From Dryas octopetala (taxonomy: Eukaryota; Streptophyta; Magnoliopsida; Rosales; Rosaceae), in assembly GCA_963921425.1 (NCBI GenBank), contig OY992839.1:8101409-8165408 (forward strand): a DNA stretch of 64,000 nucleotides. Direction: 5' to 3'. Positions 19,365-31,771 of the stretch are shown here, piece by piece; position 1 is the first letter of the stretch; each line of letters begins with the position of its first letter. The notes beneath the pieces are model-generated. The model did no database searches, was not told the origin of the DNA, and was given only the letters and a program-made list of their open reading frames with translations. The position numbers and the translations under genes are program-made.

Positions 19365-20083
19365 TCAGTAATGCCAGCTGCGAAACATTGGGAAGACGAA
19401 GAACCTCATGAGCCCATCCTTGCAATGCAGGCCATCATGCTCACCGCAGGCGAAGTAGTAAGGCTTCCACCTCCTCAGCACAAACTCGAAGCCGTCTCCG
19501 CCACCTTTTGTTGTATTTCCGATCATCCTGGCTTGACTCAAGTCGCAGTTCATGAAACTCCATGGGCTTGAAAACATGTACACGCTGTGAGGTCGTGTGG
19601 TGTCATTTGGTGGATCATACTTGAAAACTGCAACCACCCAAAGCATCATTTATCATATAAACACTTGTTTCTATTAAACAAATTAAGAACAAAGGGTACT
19701 CAATAAAGATGAAGCAAATATATTTTTTTTTTGTTAAATACTATGACATGTTGTATTGTTTAACTATGAATTTAAATCATTACTTAGTCAAGTTTGTATT
19801 AATTTGAAAAGATAAAACAAAAAAATGCAAGCTCACCTAAAGTGTCGTTGACGTAAAATGGGCCATTCTTCAAAGCCCAATCTTTGTAGTTAAAGCCATA
19901 ATGCCAGTTTTCTGACCCACCCACAATGATCTTGCTGGACTCTTTGGTCTTATTGTGGTGATATGGGCCATGGTTGAAACCCCAACCAGTGTAGGTCCCA
20001 TTTTGCCAATCCTTGTTGGCTGTGCAGCTAATTGCCAGCATGGAAGCAATTAGCAGCATTACAAGTGCAAGATTGGAACCCAT
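19365..20083 (-). CDS. Phytocyanin-like secreted cupredoxin, copy 2
   Basis: Exons 19,837..20,083 and 19,365..19,627 encode the same 169 residues as copy 1, with the same start, intron phase and splice sites. The features are those of copy 1: signal peptide, ligand-like His96, Cys143, His150 and Met156, and no GPI signal. Identity at protein level, with only scattered changes in introns and flanks, suggests a recent duplication or gene conversion. The gene lies head-to-head with the farnesyltransferase alpha gene, whose start is about 1.9 kb away. Confidence 0.85.
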
Positions 20084-20201
20084 ACCCTCTATCAAATGAA
20101 ACTCAAGGAAGAGAATGAAATTAGAGTAGAGACCAGAGGGATGACACTTAAGAATGAGATGGTGAATTCAGATGTTGGTATTGAGAGGATGAATTATTGG
20201 G

Positions 20202-20213
20202 TTCTTATAGAGC
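20202..20213 (-). promoter_or_regulatory. TATA box of phytocyanin copy 2
   Basis: Same CTATAAGAA element and same distance from the ATG as in copy 1. Confidence 0.55.
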
Positions 20214-21979
20214 TGATGGAGTAGTGCAAAACGGCCAAATTGACCCCTTTTCTAAATTGGGTTGGTAAAAAATAGAAAGTCAAAACATAAGGCAAATTGT
20301 AAAGCTCCTTTCTTATTTGCAATTAGTAAGATTAATTCTCCCCAAGTCCAAGTCAGTCCTCCACTTATGTCTCTTTCTCCCTCCCTACCTCAGTTACATT
20401 CTTAACATGCCTGCTGAGGTCAAAGTGAGGTTTGTGTTTTCTTAATCGTGTGTTGAGCACTTCAATTATTAGTTATACAAAAAATAGAATTCGAACTTAT
20501 AATCTACCACTTTCCCACCCTGCCTTTGAGCTAAAACTCATGGATAAACTTTTTTTCAACCAAAAGTTATATTCTTTTAACAAGTAAATTTTATAATTAT
20601 GAGAATGAGATGACAAGAATCGACCTCATACTATAGATGTAGGGGTAAAATGCTCTTCCATTTGGGCTAGAAATCTCACTTTTAGCAAGTAATTAATTAG
20701 TAACAAAGTGCGAAATAAGTAAACACAAAAAACAGAAAAACAAAGTGCAGCAAGGAGTGTTCTCATGAACCAAAAAGTGGGTCAACCAAACGCAAATGGG
20801 TAGTCAATTTTACTGTTTCTTTAAAGTTTGAAAGTTGATTGAAATTGAAAAATGGAAAAGTCAATGCCAAATGTACCACGAAATAATTAAGCACTGCGAT
20901 TTTAACGAACTAGAATGGGAACACAGGTAAGAAATTACAGCCTAAGAGGTTGCCAAGTTGGGGGATGTATCACGCTCGAAGGAAAAAGCAAGCTATACGA
21001 TAGTATGACATGATGATGACATTAGCAAATTAGACAAGGTCAAAGTGTGTAACTGCAAACCATTGAAATATGCTATACGATTGTGTGACATATATGGTGA
21101 TGATATTAGCAAATTTCACAACGTTAGTGCCAAAATTTGTTGTAGCATCAACCCAATAGTTTATGTGTATGTTGCAATTATTCATTGTTGCAAATCACAA
21201 CGTTGAGTGCCAAAATTAGGTGTATGTTGCAAATCACAATGTTAGTACCAAAATTACAACGTTTATGTGTATGTTGCAATCACAGTGTTAGTGTCAAAAT
21301 TATGTATATGTTGCAATCACTCATTATTATTGTATTAAGAGATTCTCTATTGGGCGCGCATGTTTTATGGGACATCTTCTCGTAATGAGATGAGATCACT
21401 TTATTGCGAGAAAATGCTCATAAAGCATATTTCATTCAAGAATTATTAGTGTCATGTGTTTATTTGTTTAAAAAAAAAAGTAAGTTTTTCTTTAAATATA
21501 CATATCAATTAATGGGCCGCACTATACATGTGGCACAACTGCCTTATTGCAAAATATATCATATTGTAAACAATATTAATTAAATTTATAAAATGGCATA
21601 AATTCTTGCATCCACACGCGGGTCATCCACATGTGATCCACATGAAATCTTATACGATTTTATATGCACTTCTGTATAGAGTGCGCCATCCTATACGATA
21701 ATAGGTTACATGATCAGTGTCGTCTTCTCTTGATTAAATAGGATGACACGTTTTCTATATAGAAATGTATATAAGATCATTTTATAGGATTTCATGCAGA
21801 TTGTATTGTATGTGAATGAGTCGCACGCACCTGATGCCGGAATCACTGACTGAAATGGATTGGGCCGAGTTCAGGTAAGGACGGCCCAGGCCCTACCCGG
21901 CCTTGGTCTTTCGGGTACACTTCTCTCTCACTCTGTCATTGACTCGAAGGGAAGCTGAGAAAGTGAGACTGCGAGAGAG
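20214..21979. other. Shared upstream region, phytocyanin 2 and FTA
   Basis: Intergenic region between divergent genes. Most is the conserved upstream part of unit U2. The last 100 bp before the ATG at 21,980 is CT-rich and would be the FTA leader. No coding sequence seen. Confidence 0.5.
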
Positions 21980-24748
21980 ATGGAGTCTGATGAAGAAGAA
22001 GAGTGGGTCCCACTAAGGAATAGACCGGAGTGGTCGGACGTGATTCCGGTTGAGCAAGACGACGGTCCGAACCCGGTCGTCCCCATAGCCTACAAGGAAG
22101 AGTTCAGAGAGACCATGGACTACTTCCGAGCCCTCTACAAAGCCGATGAGCGATCGCCTCGTGCCCTTGGCCTCACCTCCCTAGCCATCCAATCGAACCC
22201 AGGAAACTACACTGTGAGTTTCTACTCTAAATCCACTCTCAATTGTCTCTCCTTTTCTTTTCAATTTACTGGGATTTGTTGGGAGAGGGGTTACTCTGTT
22301 TGGTTGCTGAGAAAATATGGGAAAGTGGGAAAGAAAGTCATTTTTGGGGTTTTAAGTATTCTGTCATCTAGTGTTAATTTTTGTTTTGTAATCTTCCTTG
22401 TAATACCTAGAACCTGCAATCTATTTGTTGGGTTTTAGTCTTTTGTCATTGATTAGGAGTTGCTTAAAGATCATTTTTCAGATTTCCATTAAATTATGGT
22501 GGGTTTGGTTTTCCCCTTTTGATATTCTTGGAGGTCTTTGTTGTTTTTCTATTTTTTTGGTTTGTTTGGGCGATGAGAAAGTCTGGAAAACTGTAAAAGG
22601 AAACTCTACTGGGTTGTAAGTAGTTTGGCTTTTTTATTGAGTGTTAGGGAGTCTTGAAATAGACACAAAGTCATTCCAAGTGCAGTTTTCTAATTTTCTG
22701 TTTGTAGGTATGGCATTTCAGGCGTTTAATACTTGAGGTACTCGATGTTGATCTACACAATGAACTTGATTTTACTGAACATATTGCAGGGGGAAACTCC
22801 AAAAACTATCAGTTATGGTGAGCTACAAGTCTTTCTATATATTTCTTTCCGCTGAAACTTCATTTTGATTAAGCCTAAAGGTTTGCGAATATCAGTAGAT
22901 AATTCCAATCTGTCTACTCTGTGTATGCATAGTTATTGTCATACACTCATACCTCAGTAGCTAGTTACTAATGTCAATATATACCTCATTTCATAGGGAA
23001 CCTCAAAGCAGCTCTATTTCATTATATTCCATCCATATCCCAATTCCATTCATTTAATATACCTTTGGTGTCATTGAGATAAGAGATGTCGTTTCTAGTC
23101 TATCTCTTTTTTCTGTTCTTTAGTTTTCTTGAGTGGTAATTATTTAGTTTTGTAGTTTGTATCAAGTTATTTTAAGTCATGAAGTTCATTTATCATCAAA
23201 TATTTTCCCCAGATATCTTTGGAGTTTTACTAGCTTTGCACTCTTACCTTCGCACCACTCCATTAATCTTATGATGGATACTTGTAGGCATCATAGGCGG
23301 TGGGTTGCTGAGAAATTAGGAAGTAATGCTACAAGCGAGGAGCTTGAGTTCACCAAAAAGATACTCTCCCTTGATTCTAAAAATTATCATGCTTGGTCTC
23401 ATAGGCAGGTTTGTTTTCTTCCAAACCCATTTATTTCTTGTCGTTTTAGAGTCTTGTTTTATTCTGCTAATATAAACCCTCTTCCAAACCCATTCATTTC
23501 TTGTCGTTTTAGAGTCATGTTTTATCCTGCTAATATACTTGGTGTTTGGGTTTTACAGACAGAATTTTATTCATTCATTTTTACTTTTAATGCAGTGGAT
23601 TCTGCAGGCTCTTGGAGGGTGGGAAGATGAACTTGACTATTGCCGGGAGCTACTTGAAGAAGACATTTTTAATAATTCTGCTTGGAATCAGGTATAGATA
23701 GATAATAGATTTCTTCACCTGTCCTAACCACTTTAGTCACAAAAATAAAGTATAGCCATGGCTATAATGTGTAGGGTTGGGTAACTGTACATACTTACTG
23801 CTTACATATACACATGTTAGGAAATATTAGAATTTGTGATGATTGATCTTTTGCATTGTTATATTTCTTCATTAAAGATACTGCAGGCACTGAAGTATGT
23901 AGTCTAGAACCTCAAAATAAAAAATAAAAAAAATAGTTAAAGAGCCTGTGGTCAATATAGTCGATAATCTAATTAGAAACAGTATTAATCTACTTGTATG
24001 GTTTGCTTCATTTACAACATTATTCAGAATCTTCTGTTGAGCATATATGAACACTGTCATTTATTGTTTGAACATATTAATTACTTTTAATATTGTAGAC
24101 ACTAAAGAAATGTCTTCCAAGTTCATATAATAACTACATTATGGTCTTCTACTTGTATAAATCTTTGGTTTCATTGATATTTGTGACAATGTCTCTATCG
24201 TTGGTCAGCTGCTCTGAGGTTTGAACTCTGAACAGTAATTGTTTTCATTAATTGCCTTTTGTGTGCATCTGTTTGTGTTTCTTCTAAGATCTGCATATGT
24301 TTGTCTGTAACAGAGATATTTTGTCATTACAAGATCTCCATTCCTGGGAGACCTAAAAGCTATGAGAGAATCTGAAGTTTGCTATACTGTTAAGGCCATT
24401 GCAGCCCACCCTGAGAATGAAAGTTCATGGAGATACCTTCGGGGGCTTTACAAAGATGACAATCAGTCTTGGGTGAACGATCCTCAAATTTCTTCGGTAT
24501 GCTTGAAGATTTTAAGTGCCAAGAACGATTCTGTGTTTGCTTTGAGCACACTTTTGGATCTTATCTGCCATGGTTTCCAAGCAAGCCAAGAGTTCAGGGA
24601 TGCTGTGGATGCTCTAAGGACTTCTTCAGACTCGGAACAGCCAGGTTCTGACTTGGCAAAAACCATTTGTTCTGTCTTGGAAGATGTCGATCCGATAAGA
24701 GCTAACTATTGGAAGTGGCGTAAGAGTAAGCTTTCCCAAAATGCTTAA
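21980..24748 (+). CDS. FTA: Protein farnesyltransferase / geranylgeranyltransferase-I alpha subunit
   Basis: Five exons (21,980..22,213; 22,708..22,817; 23,288..23,408; 23,596..23,691; 24,314..24,748) give 331 residues, close to the Arabidopsis length. The start is an ATG followed by the acidic MESDEEEEW. Five prenyltransferase alpha repeats are visible through their Trp/Arg cores: VWHFRR, LWHHRR, AWSHRQ, AWNQRY and SWRYLR. The alpha subunit pairs with either FTB or GGB in the cytosol to prenylate CaaX proteins; in Arabidopsis its loss (PLURIPETALA) disturbs meristem size and ABA response. All junctions are GT-AG and keep the frame. No defects seen. Confidence 0.95.
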
Positions 24749-25898
24749 TGTTAAGATGGTGATGGGATAATCCTACGTTTGCGGCCAATCCATTTATTAT
24801 TGATCTTATAGTTGAAGTTAGGTGCAATGTCATGTTTGTTTTCATGGAGATTAATGTTGTAAGAGCCTTATGTTTCAATCTAATTTGACAGAGTTGAGTT
24901 TTTTTCGAAACCGAAATCCAATTTGAAATTCTGGAATGGTTGTATAAATACAAATTCTGGTACCTGAGTCCTTGCAACACGTTTCTGAGATTGATTTGTT
25001 CTATGCTCTATGGTGCAATTTATACTAACCACAGAAAAGGAAAGTTTCTCAAGTCTTGAGCATGTATGCATTTTAGATTAAGATGCTATATCATGGAAAA
25101 CCATTTAGGAAAATTAAGCTTTGTAATAAGCCTACAAATTGTGGCTAAAGTACTAGTCAGCTCCTAAATCCTCTAGTTTGGAGAATCATTCAAAAAAAAT
25201 ATAATATAAAAGATAACATTATAATTAACAATCTTTTATATAAAAAAAATTAAAATAGAAAAATATAGGAACATTGCTTCTCATATTGTACCAATAATAA
25301 TGGTTCTCGTATAGTCGTATGTGTTTTTTCTAGAAAAAACAAGTAAAATGACACTTTTGATTCATATAGTTTCTGTCTTTTTTAACCTTTTTCTTTGCAT
25401 TTCAATTTTAACAATTTTAGTAATGTATTTTAATAACAATTGCATTTAAATTTAAAATGTTATACCCGTCTATTTTGAAGATAAAAGTTCGACGTGACAT
25501 ATATTATGTATGTATTTAGATTGTATGTGAGAATTTTGAATATTTTCATTTAAATGTTCCTAGACGACATTTTAAACTTGATTGCAATTATTATCAAAAT
25601 ATAAAACTAGCCAAAATTAAAATTACGGGACGAAATTTGAAAAAAATGCAATTTGGCAACAAACAAAAAAAGAGTGCTTCCCATGTATTTGACAGGTGGA
25701 GTGACATAATTGGTACTTGCAAAAGTTTGATGACAGGCTAGTCACTCAAAAACAACCCCCAAATCTCAGAACCTCCCTCATTTTCAAATCGGCGCGCTGT
25801 CTCTTCGCCACACCCTCCAGTCCCCCCAGCTACTACTACCAGTAAGTAAACCAGCACCCGAAGTCCGTACGTTCGATCGGACGGTGCAGGAAACAGAG
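24749..25898. other. Intergenic region FTA-ARMC6
   Basis: Contains the probable FTA 3' UTR (to about 25,060) and an AT-rich spacer. The last 150 bp is GC-richer and is the likely promoter and leader of the next gene. No other gene seen. Confidence 0.5.
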
Positions 25899-28800
25899 AT
25901 GGGCCCACCGGCGACGAACGCGGTCCGTACCATCTCCCAGGAGGCCTTCGACGAGGTGGTGAAGGAGAACATGGACGATCTCGGCATGGACCCCACCGAG
26001 GCCCTCCAAGACGCCGTCGAAACCTTAACTCTCCAGGGCGTCGATCTCTCCGGTCCGATACTCTATCTCCCCCAATCCCCAAAACGATTTGTTTTACTTC
26101 CCGCAAAATTTGTATAGAAAAACAGAGAGAAAAGAGAGTGAAATCGCTTTCTCTGTCAAAACGTTTCGTTTTGATTACTTGCAGAGCAAGCTCTGGAAGA
26201 AACACTAACATCTCTGTTTGGTAAAATGTAGCATGGGTTGCATTCCATTATTGAATTTTCAGTTTTTTTAATTTTTTTTTTTTTTTTGGTTTTACAGGGA
26301 TTGTTACCTGTGTCCCAGGAGAGGGTAGTGTGAAGGACAACCCTGTGATACAGTGTTTGGATAGATTGAACCAGTTGAATGCCAGTTTGAGCAATCAAAT
26401 CGGCGAGGAGATGGTGGAGTTATTCGATAAGCTTAGCGAGCTGTGTAATTCTGAAGGTTCTGGAAATTCAGCAATAGGGTCTAAAAATGGAGGGGTTGAA
26501 TTGATTTGTTCTATATGTTCTAAGATTCAAGCCGGATGTAAACGCGCTCTTGTTTCGGCTTTGAAGGCAATGGCTCCATTGCTTCATGGTATGGTGGCCA
26601 ATTCACTTTGCTTCTTTGGTTCGTTGTGAACTTTTATTTTTTCATTAATTCATTGTATATGTGTGTAATTTCTGGGTTTTTGTTCATTTGTAGATTTACA
26701 AAGTAGAGAATCTTTTAGGGCGAGTGGTGGACCAAAACTTTTGGTGGGTATTCTAAATGATGGATTTGAGAGTATAGACATATTGAATAGTGGTTTTGCT
26801 GTCGTTGCTGCGGCTTCAACGAGTGATGAGATTCTAAAAGAGTGCTTCATGGAGTTGAAGATTGATGAGCTTATTCTGCGAGTGCTGAGTGTAAAAGGTG
26901 GAGGCAATGTCCTGAGTTTATATGATGCTATACGGGTCCTCTTAACACCTGATGACAATCGTGTTTTGGCTTCGCAAGTAAGTTGAGGATTCTTGCAAAA
27001 TGCCACGAATTATTATTCATACATAACTTTCTAACAGCTTCTTTAGTTACCGATACCTTTCATTCAAATGTTTACATGCGCTATGAAATCAGAAGTGGAA
27101 CACGTTCCTTAAAGTAACAATGCTATGATGCAACATTCAGGTTTATGGTTATGCACGGAAATTTGCCAAAATTGGGATTGCAGGAGCTCTGGTTGACTCA
27201 CTACGTGCAGGACTTAGCTCACCTAGTCTTGTTTCAGCAAGCATCGCTTTGAAGGCTGTTGCTGTCAATGTAAGAATGTTGTAATCTGATGGGATGCCAA
27301 TTTAAAGTTGATGTTTTAATAACACTTGTGTGGCCTTTTATGTGTTAATCAGGGTGAAATGTTTAAAACATTTTTTCTGTATATTTATCTTTTGTCCATG
27401 TTTGTGTGTTCTTCATACTATATAGTAATATATCCGATTGGCCTCTGATTTGGTAACAACTACAGCTTGTACATATATGACTCTATGTGAGACACAATCT
27501 TTAGAAAGTTTTGAGCAGTATTGACAATGATAGCCTGCCTCTTCAAATTCTAGTAGCATGTAGAAGCTTCTATCATCATCATTGTCGTAAGTCAGTAATT
27601 AGTATGCACATAAGTTGTGGGAAAATCCCTTATAACATAACATTAACATTATAGGTTACTCCAGGGGCACTTACTCCCCCCCCCCCCCCCCCCTCCCCCT
27701 CGCACTCAAAGTAGAGTTGGCCCAACCTATGGGTCCCACTAATGCTTGTGACGATGGGGGACATGAACTCATTGCATCAGATACCTGCTATTAGTGTATT
27801 TGTCAGAAGACCACACAATCAAGACATTATTTTCACATTCTGTAAATGGAAAGATCTTTTTTGTTGGTATGTTGGTTGGGAATACAACTTGAACCTTTTC
27901 ATCTGATTTTTAGTGAAGACTTCCCTAGAATGGTTTCAAAGACGTGTATGGAATCTTGCTATTTACAAATGTGATATATTGTATATGAAATATTTTCTTA
28001 TTCGAATTTTGTTAATTACTGGGCTTTGTCTTTCTGCAGGATGAAATATGTACATCCATTTCCGAAAATGGTGGTATTGATGCAGTTCTCCTAAGTATTG
28101 ATGACAGTAGTGAGCAAGGCAACAAAACAGTTGCTAAAGTTTGCTGTTCTTTACTCTGCAAGGTCTGGATCATATTTATTATTTTTATTAAGTAACAAAC
28201 CCTTCTCTATTTATCTTTTGAGACAATGAAAATTCTGATGGAAATTTACAGGTTTTCAACTTAATGTTTTACTTATATCGGCATGAAATTATAATTGACA
28301 CAATAAACCTCTTACATGAGGAATTGAAGGTCAACAGGGGAAAAAACATTTTCGAAGGTTTTATTGGAATTCTTGGACCATAATTTTTGTGAGTTAACAC
28401 ATTAGTTATTGTTCCATGTAAACTCTTAATATTAATTACAAAGTGGCAGATGCTTTTGAGTTGCCATTGCCATTACTTTGAAGATTACTTGTGCCACTGT
28501 TTGGTGAAACTTTTTAGCACCTCTTATGTATTATTATCTTGTAGTTGGCAGGAAGTGACACAAATAAGAGTGCCATTGTCGAGAAGAAGGGTTTGGATAA
28601 GCTAATTAAACTCTCATCTAGATTTTCTGATGACCCTTCTGTCCTGCAAGAGGTAATGAAAATGCAATTCTTTCATATTGAATGTGCAGAATTTTTTAAC
28701 CAATTATTTGTCTAGGTACCCAATCTAGTGAAATTCCCAGTTCATGTGCCAAATGTAGGTTAGATGTTAGCCATACTATCAATGTTTGAACTGATAATTG

Positions 28801-29428
28801 TGTCCCTGCTTTCCAATGCATGTTAGGTTTAGTAGCGTCTGACACTGTAAAGTTGATTGTATGGCTTTAATGGCTCTGCATATGGCAGTGATGCCATGCT
28901 TATTTACAACAGAGTGCTATTGCTTCCTTACTGTGATTTTAACTTCAGTTTGACACAAGCATTTATATTGTAACTCAACCTTCCATTAATTATTTTCATT
29001 ATGGTGCAGGTTATGTATGTTATATCCGTACTCTCCTTAAGGTCCCCAGAAAATGCAGCCCGTGCCATTGAAGCTGGGGCTGGAGAACTTGCCATTGAGG
29101 CTATGCAGAAGTTTCCCGCGGCACAGCAAATGCAGAGGAATTCCTGTCTCATGATCCGGAATCTTGCTGTGAGAAACCAAGGAAACAGGCAAGTCTCTTC
29201 GTTATCATATCCCCCTTAGTTTTCTCTCTCTCTCTGCTACCTAACTGTTGTGAAATCAGCCGTTGACACCTAACTGTTGTGAAAACAACTTTTTCACTGG
29301 ACAGAACAATTCTGCTCAATAGCGGTGTTGAGAAATGCATAAGGAAGGCCAAGCAAAACCATGTAAGTTGTAAGGATGCCGCTACGGACGCCCTGAGGGA
29401 TCTGGGACTTGATGATTATAACTTGTGA
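25899..29428 (+). CDS. Armadillo repeat protein, ARMC6-like
   Basis: Eight exons (25,899..26,052; 26,298..26,588; 26,694..26,977; 27,141..27,269; 28,040..28,162; 28,545..28,652; 29,010..29,188; 29,305..29,428) give 463 residues. The N-terminus ISQEAFDEVVKENMDDLGM and the C-terminus DALRDLGLDDYNL are the family's hallmark ends, with armadillo repeats between. ARMC6 has no well-defined plant role; armadillo solenoids bind protein partners. The ATG is 15 bp inside an in-frame GTG and is the natural start. The exon 1 donor (GTCCGA) is weak, and the last intron uses a GC donor (CAG|GCAAGT). The gene converges with CYP40. Confidence 0.9.
27677..27710. repeat. Poly-C tract in ARMC6 intron 4
   Basis: A C-homopolymer of about 17 bases followed by TCCCCCTC inside the 770-bp intron. 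Its exact length may be unreliable in an assembly. Confidence 0.8.
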
Positions 29429-30476
29429 TCAGTGGCGAAGACATAGTGGAGGCAACCCCTATAGCTTTTTTATTTTAATTTTTTTATATTATTGATAATG
29501 AAGTTGATATATATGTAGTATCTGTTCCTTGCTGGACCACAATTTTACTTGCCCAAATTAATTTTTCTTGTTCGTTTTGGCCTTTGCATGAGGGCAGCTG
29601 TGACGTATCATTTGTGACATAGTATGGCCACCGGCTTCTCCTAGTGCTACATGTGGTTCAACATTTAGGGATCTTGATTTTTTTGAAATTCCACTTTTCT
29701 TAGGTCCCTGTCGAGTACTCGAGTGTCTTTTTATAGGCTTTTAAGTTTTAATAGAGTAGACACAACTTTGACACCAAAAAAAAAAACATGAGTAGACAAT
29801 TGCATTTCAAACTTACAAAAGTATTTTAAGTGTTCTTTAAATCATCCTCATAAAGCGATCTCTAGTGCGTTTATAGAAAGCATGTGACTTCATTTTTTCC
29901 AATAAAGGCATAACACCACGAGGGGTGCAACTTTGCAACATACATTCTGAATTCTTATAAGAGTTCTAGACAAATTATGGTACATTTGTTCGCACCATAA
30001 ATTTGGTTTCTTTCTTGTCTGTCCAAGTTTTTACCACCATGTTTGTTTATGTTTTGTGTGTTAATGTCATGTTATTGTCCATAATTACATCGTCTTAAAA
30101 GTTCAGAATTAACATTTTAGTAACTTATGAAATGTGTCATTTCCTTCCAGTATCTGAGAACGTCAGGTATAGAAATAGCGTAAACAGGATACCAAAAGAT
30201 TTTATTTATTCCAAAGTATAATTGCATAATTCTCATTATCATTCACTAAAAAGTCCAGAGGGCATGAGAATGGGAAAGCCACCACTTTCTGGATTGCAAA
30301 ACACCCATTTTGTGAGTTTTGATTACCCTTGTGAATGAGTTTCATTCCCATGCTTACACTTAGCAAATATGAGAAATGAACTGCAAAAACTCTTATGATT
30401 TATAATGACAAAAAAAATTAAATAAAAATGATCCAAACTCTTAAAGATCTTATTATTAAGGCGTCAAATTTAAAAA
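29429..30476. other. Region downstream of ARMC6
   Basis: Probable ARMC6 3' UTR in the first 200 bp, then AT-rich spacer. Around 30,190-30,360 there are CATTCCCATG/CATGAGAATGGG words resembling an old MITE. No gene seen. Confidence 0.4.
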
Positions 30477-30622
30477 AGAAAATGCTAGGGGTACCATCTA
30501 AGTGCACAATCTCTCTAATAGAGATGAACCCACCAAATGGAACCCACCCAGGTGAAGCTCACCTCTATTAGAGAGATGATACACTTAAATGATACACTTA
30601 GTTGATATCCCTAGCATTACCC
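30477..30622. mobile_element. MITE with perfect 9-bp target duplication
   Basis: 146 bp with imperfect terminal inverted repeats sharing AATGCTAGGG and CTAAGTG, and an inner inverted pair CTCTAATAGAGATGA / CACCTCTATTAGAGAG. Perfect 9-bp direct repeats ATTTAAAAA flank it (30,468-30,476 and 30,623-30,631). The 9-bp duplication suggests a Mutator-like MITE. Confidence 0.75.
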
Positions 30623-30631
30623 ATTTAAAAA

Positions 30632-31771
30632 GCTCATCATTAAGCTTCATTAAAAAAAAAAATACCATTCAAAAATAAAAGGCATCATTTGCACGTAACC
30701 ATAAGCACTCTCATATTGCACTTTCACATAGAAGTTTGAGAATACTACGCCAATAGCACACCCTGAAGTAAACTAGGGATAATTGAGGCCAACACCAATG
30801 TCTAATATTTGTCATGTGATAATATAAACCAATTACATAACATGATTATCAGAAACAAACAAAAATTATGTAACAGTGAAAGTAGTTCATCTTGTTTATC
30901 ATATCAACAAATCCTTTTACTACGTAACAGGACAAAATTGTTTGGTTTAACAATTCATCAAGTCACAATTCATTGGCTTTTGCAAGTTCCAAATTACTAA
31001 AGCTGCCTTCCTACAACAAAAAGGAGGGAAGAAGTTCAATCAGATGAGCTCCAAGCTTTAATTCTTTACAGTTACATTTTCTTGCAAGGATAAGACTATT
31101 CTCCTATGATCTGGAACACCCTGAAAAATTCAAAGGGGATAAAGTAAACCATGAGTGCAGAAACATACAAACATGAGTAACATAAACTCCACAGACACCA
31201 ATTAAGTTGCACAAGAAGCTAACAGGAACTATATTTGAAGTATCATAAATGAAATCGACAAACATAGTGTAGTACTCATATTGAACCAAACCAATCATTT
31301 TGATCGTTTGACCATAGCATATGAGTTTGCCTCAAAGAACTCTACTTTTAAGTGGAACCGAAAAGTAAACAGAACATGACAAGTATAACTGAATGGACCT
31401 TTCCTTTCAAATTCTTTCTGAAATTTTATATATATGTATATCATTATATATATTGCAAATCTAGCATATAACCTGTCATAATGTTTCAGACATCTCCAAG
31501 ACTCAATCATAACATATTTGTGTTTCAATCAAACTTGGTAATGAAATATCATAAAAGCAGAAGATGACAGTCAGTACCTGATTTTCGCTCCAGAAAATCA
31601 GGGATCGTAACAAAAAAGTTTGAACCGGTTGACACTAATTATGATTGGGCTCTGAAACATTTGTAATTCAAGTTATAGACAGTTTGTACTGCAAAATCAC
31701 ATTCATAACATCTATGTGGAGTAATAAGGGCAAATCAAACAGTATCTTACATACAGTTGACTTCCAAAGTG
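30632..31771. other. Region downstream of CYP40
   Basis: Spacer at the 3' side of CYP40. A splice-like CAG followed by GGTGTTCCAG on the minus strand near 31,110-31,125 might mark a 3' UTR exon of CYP40, which transcript data would decide. Nothing else seen. Confidence 0.35.

Larger units (their letters stand above)
17585..21880. repeat. Tandem duplication unit U2
   Basis: Near-identical partner of 1-2,975, longer by a roughly 1.34-kb block (17,724-19,065) that includes a hAT-like element. It carries phytocyanin copy 2 and runs to about 100 bp before the farnesyltransferase alpha gene, so its 3' end abuts that gene's promoter. The part at 21,130-21,330 has extra imperfect repeats of 'gttgcaatcac'-type words not present in U1. 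Confidence 0.85.

Noticed and set aside
22425-22619. Open frame after FTA exon 1
   Set aside because: Lies in FTA intron 1; the prenyltransferase repeat continues at 22,708.
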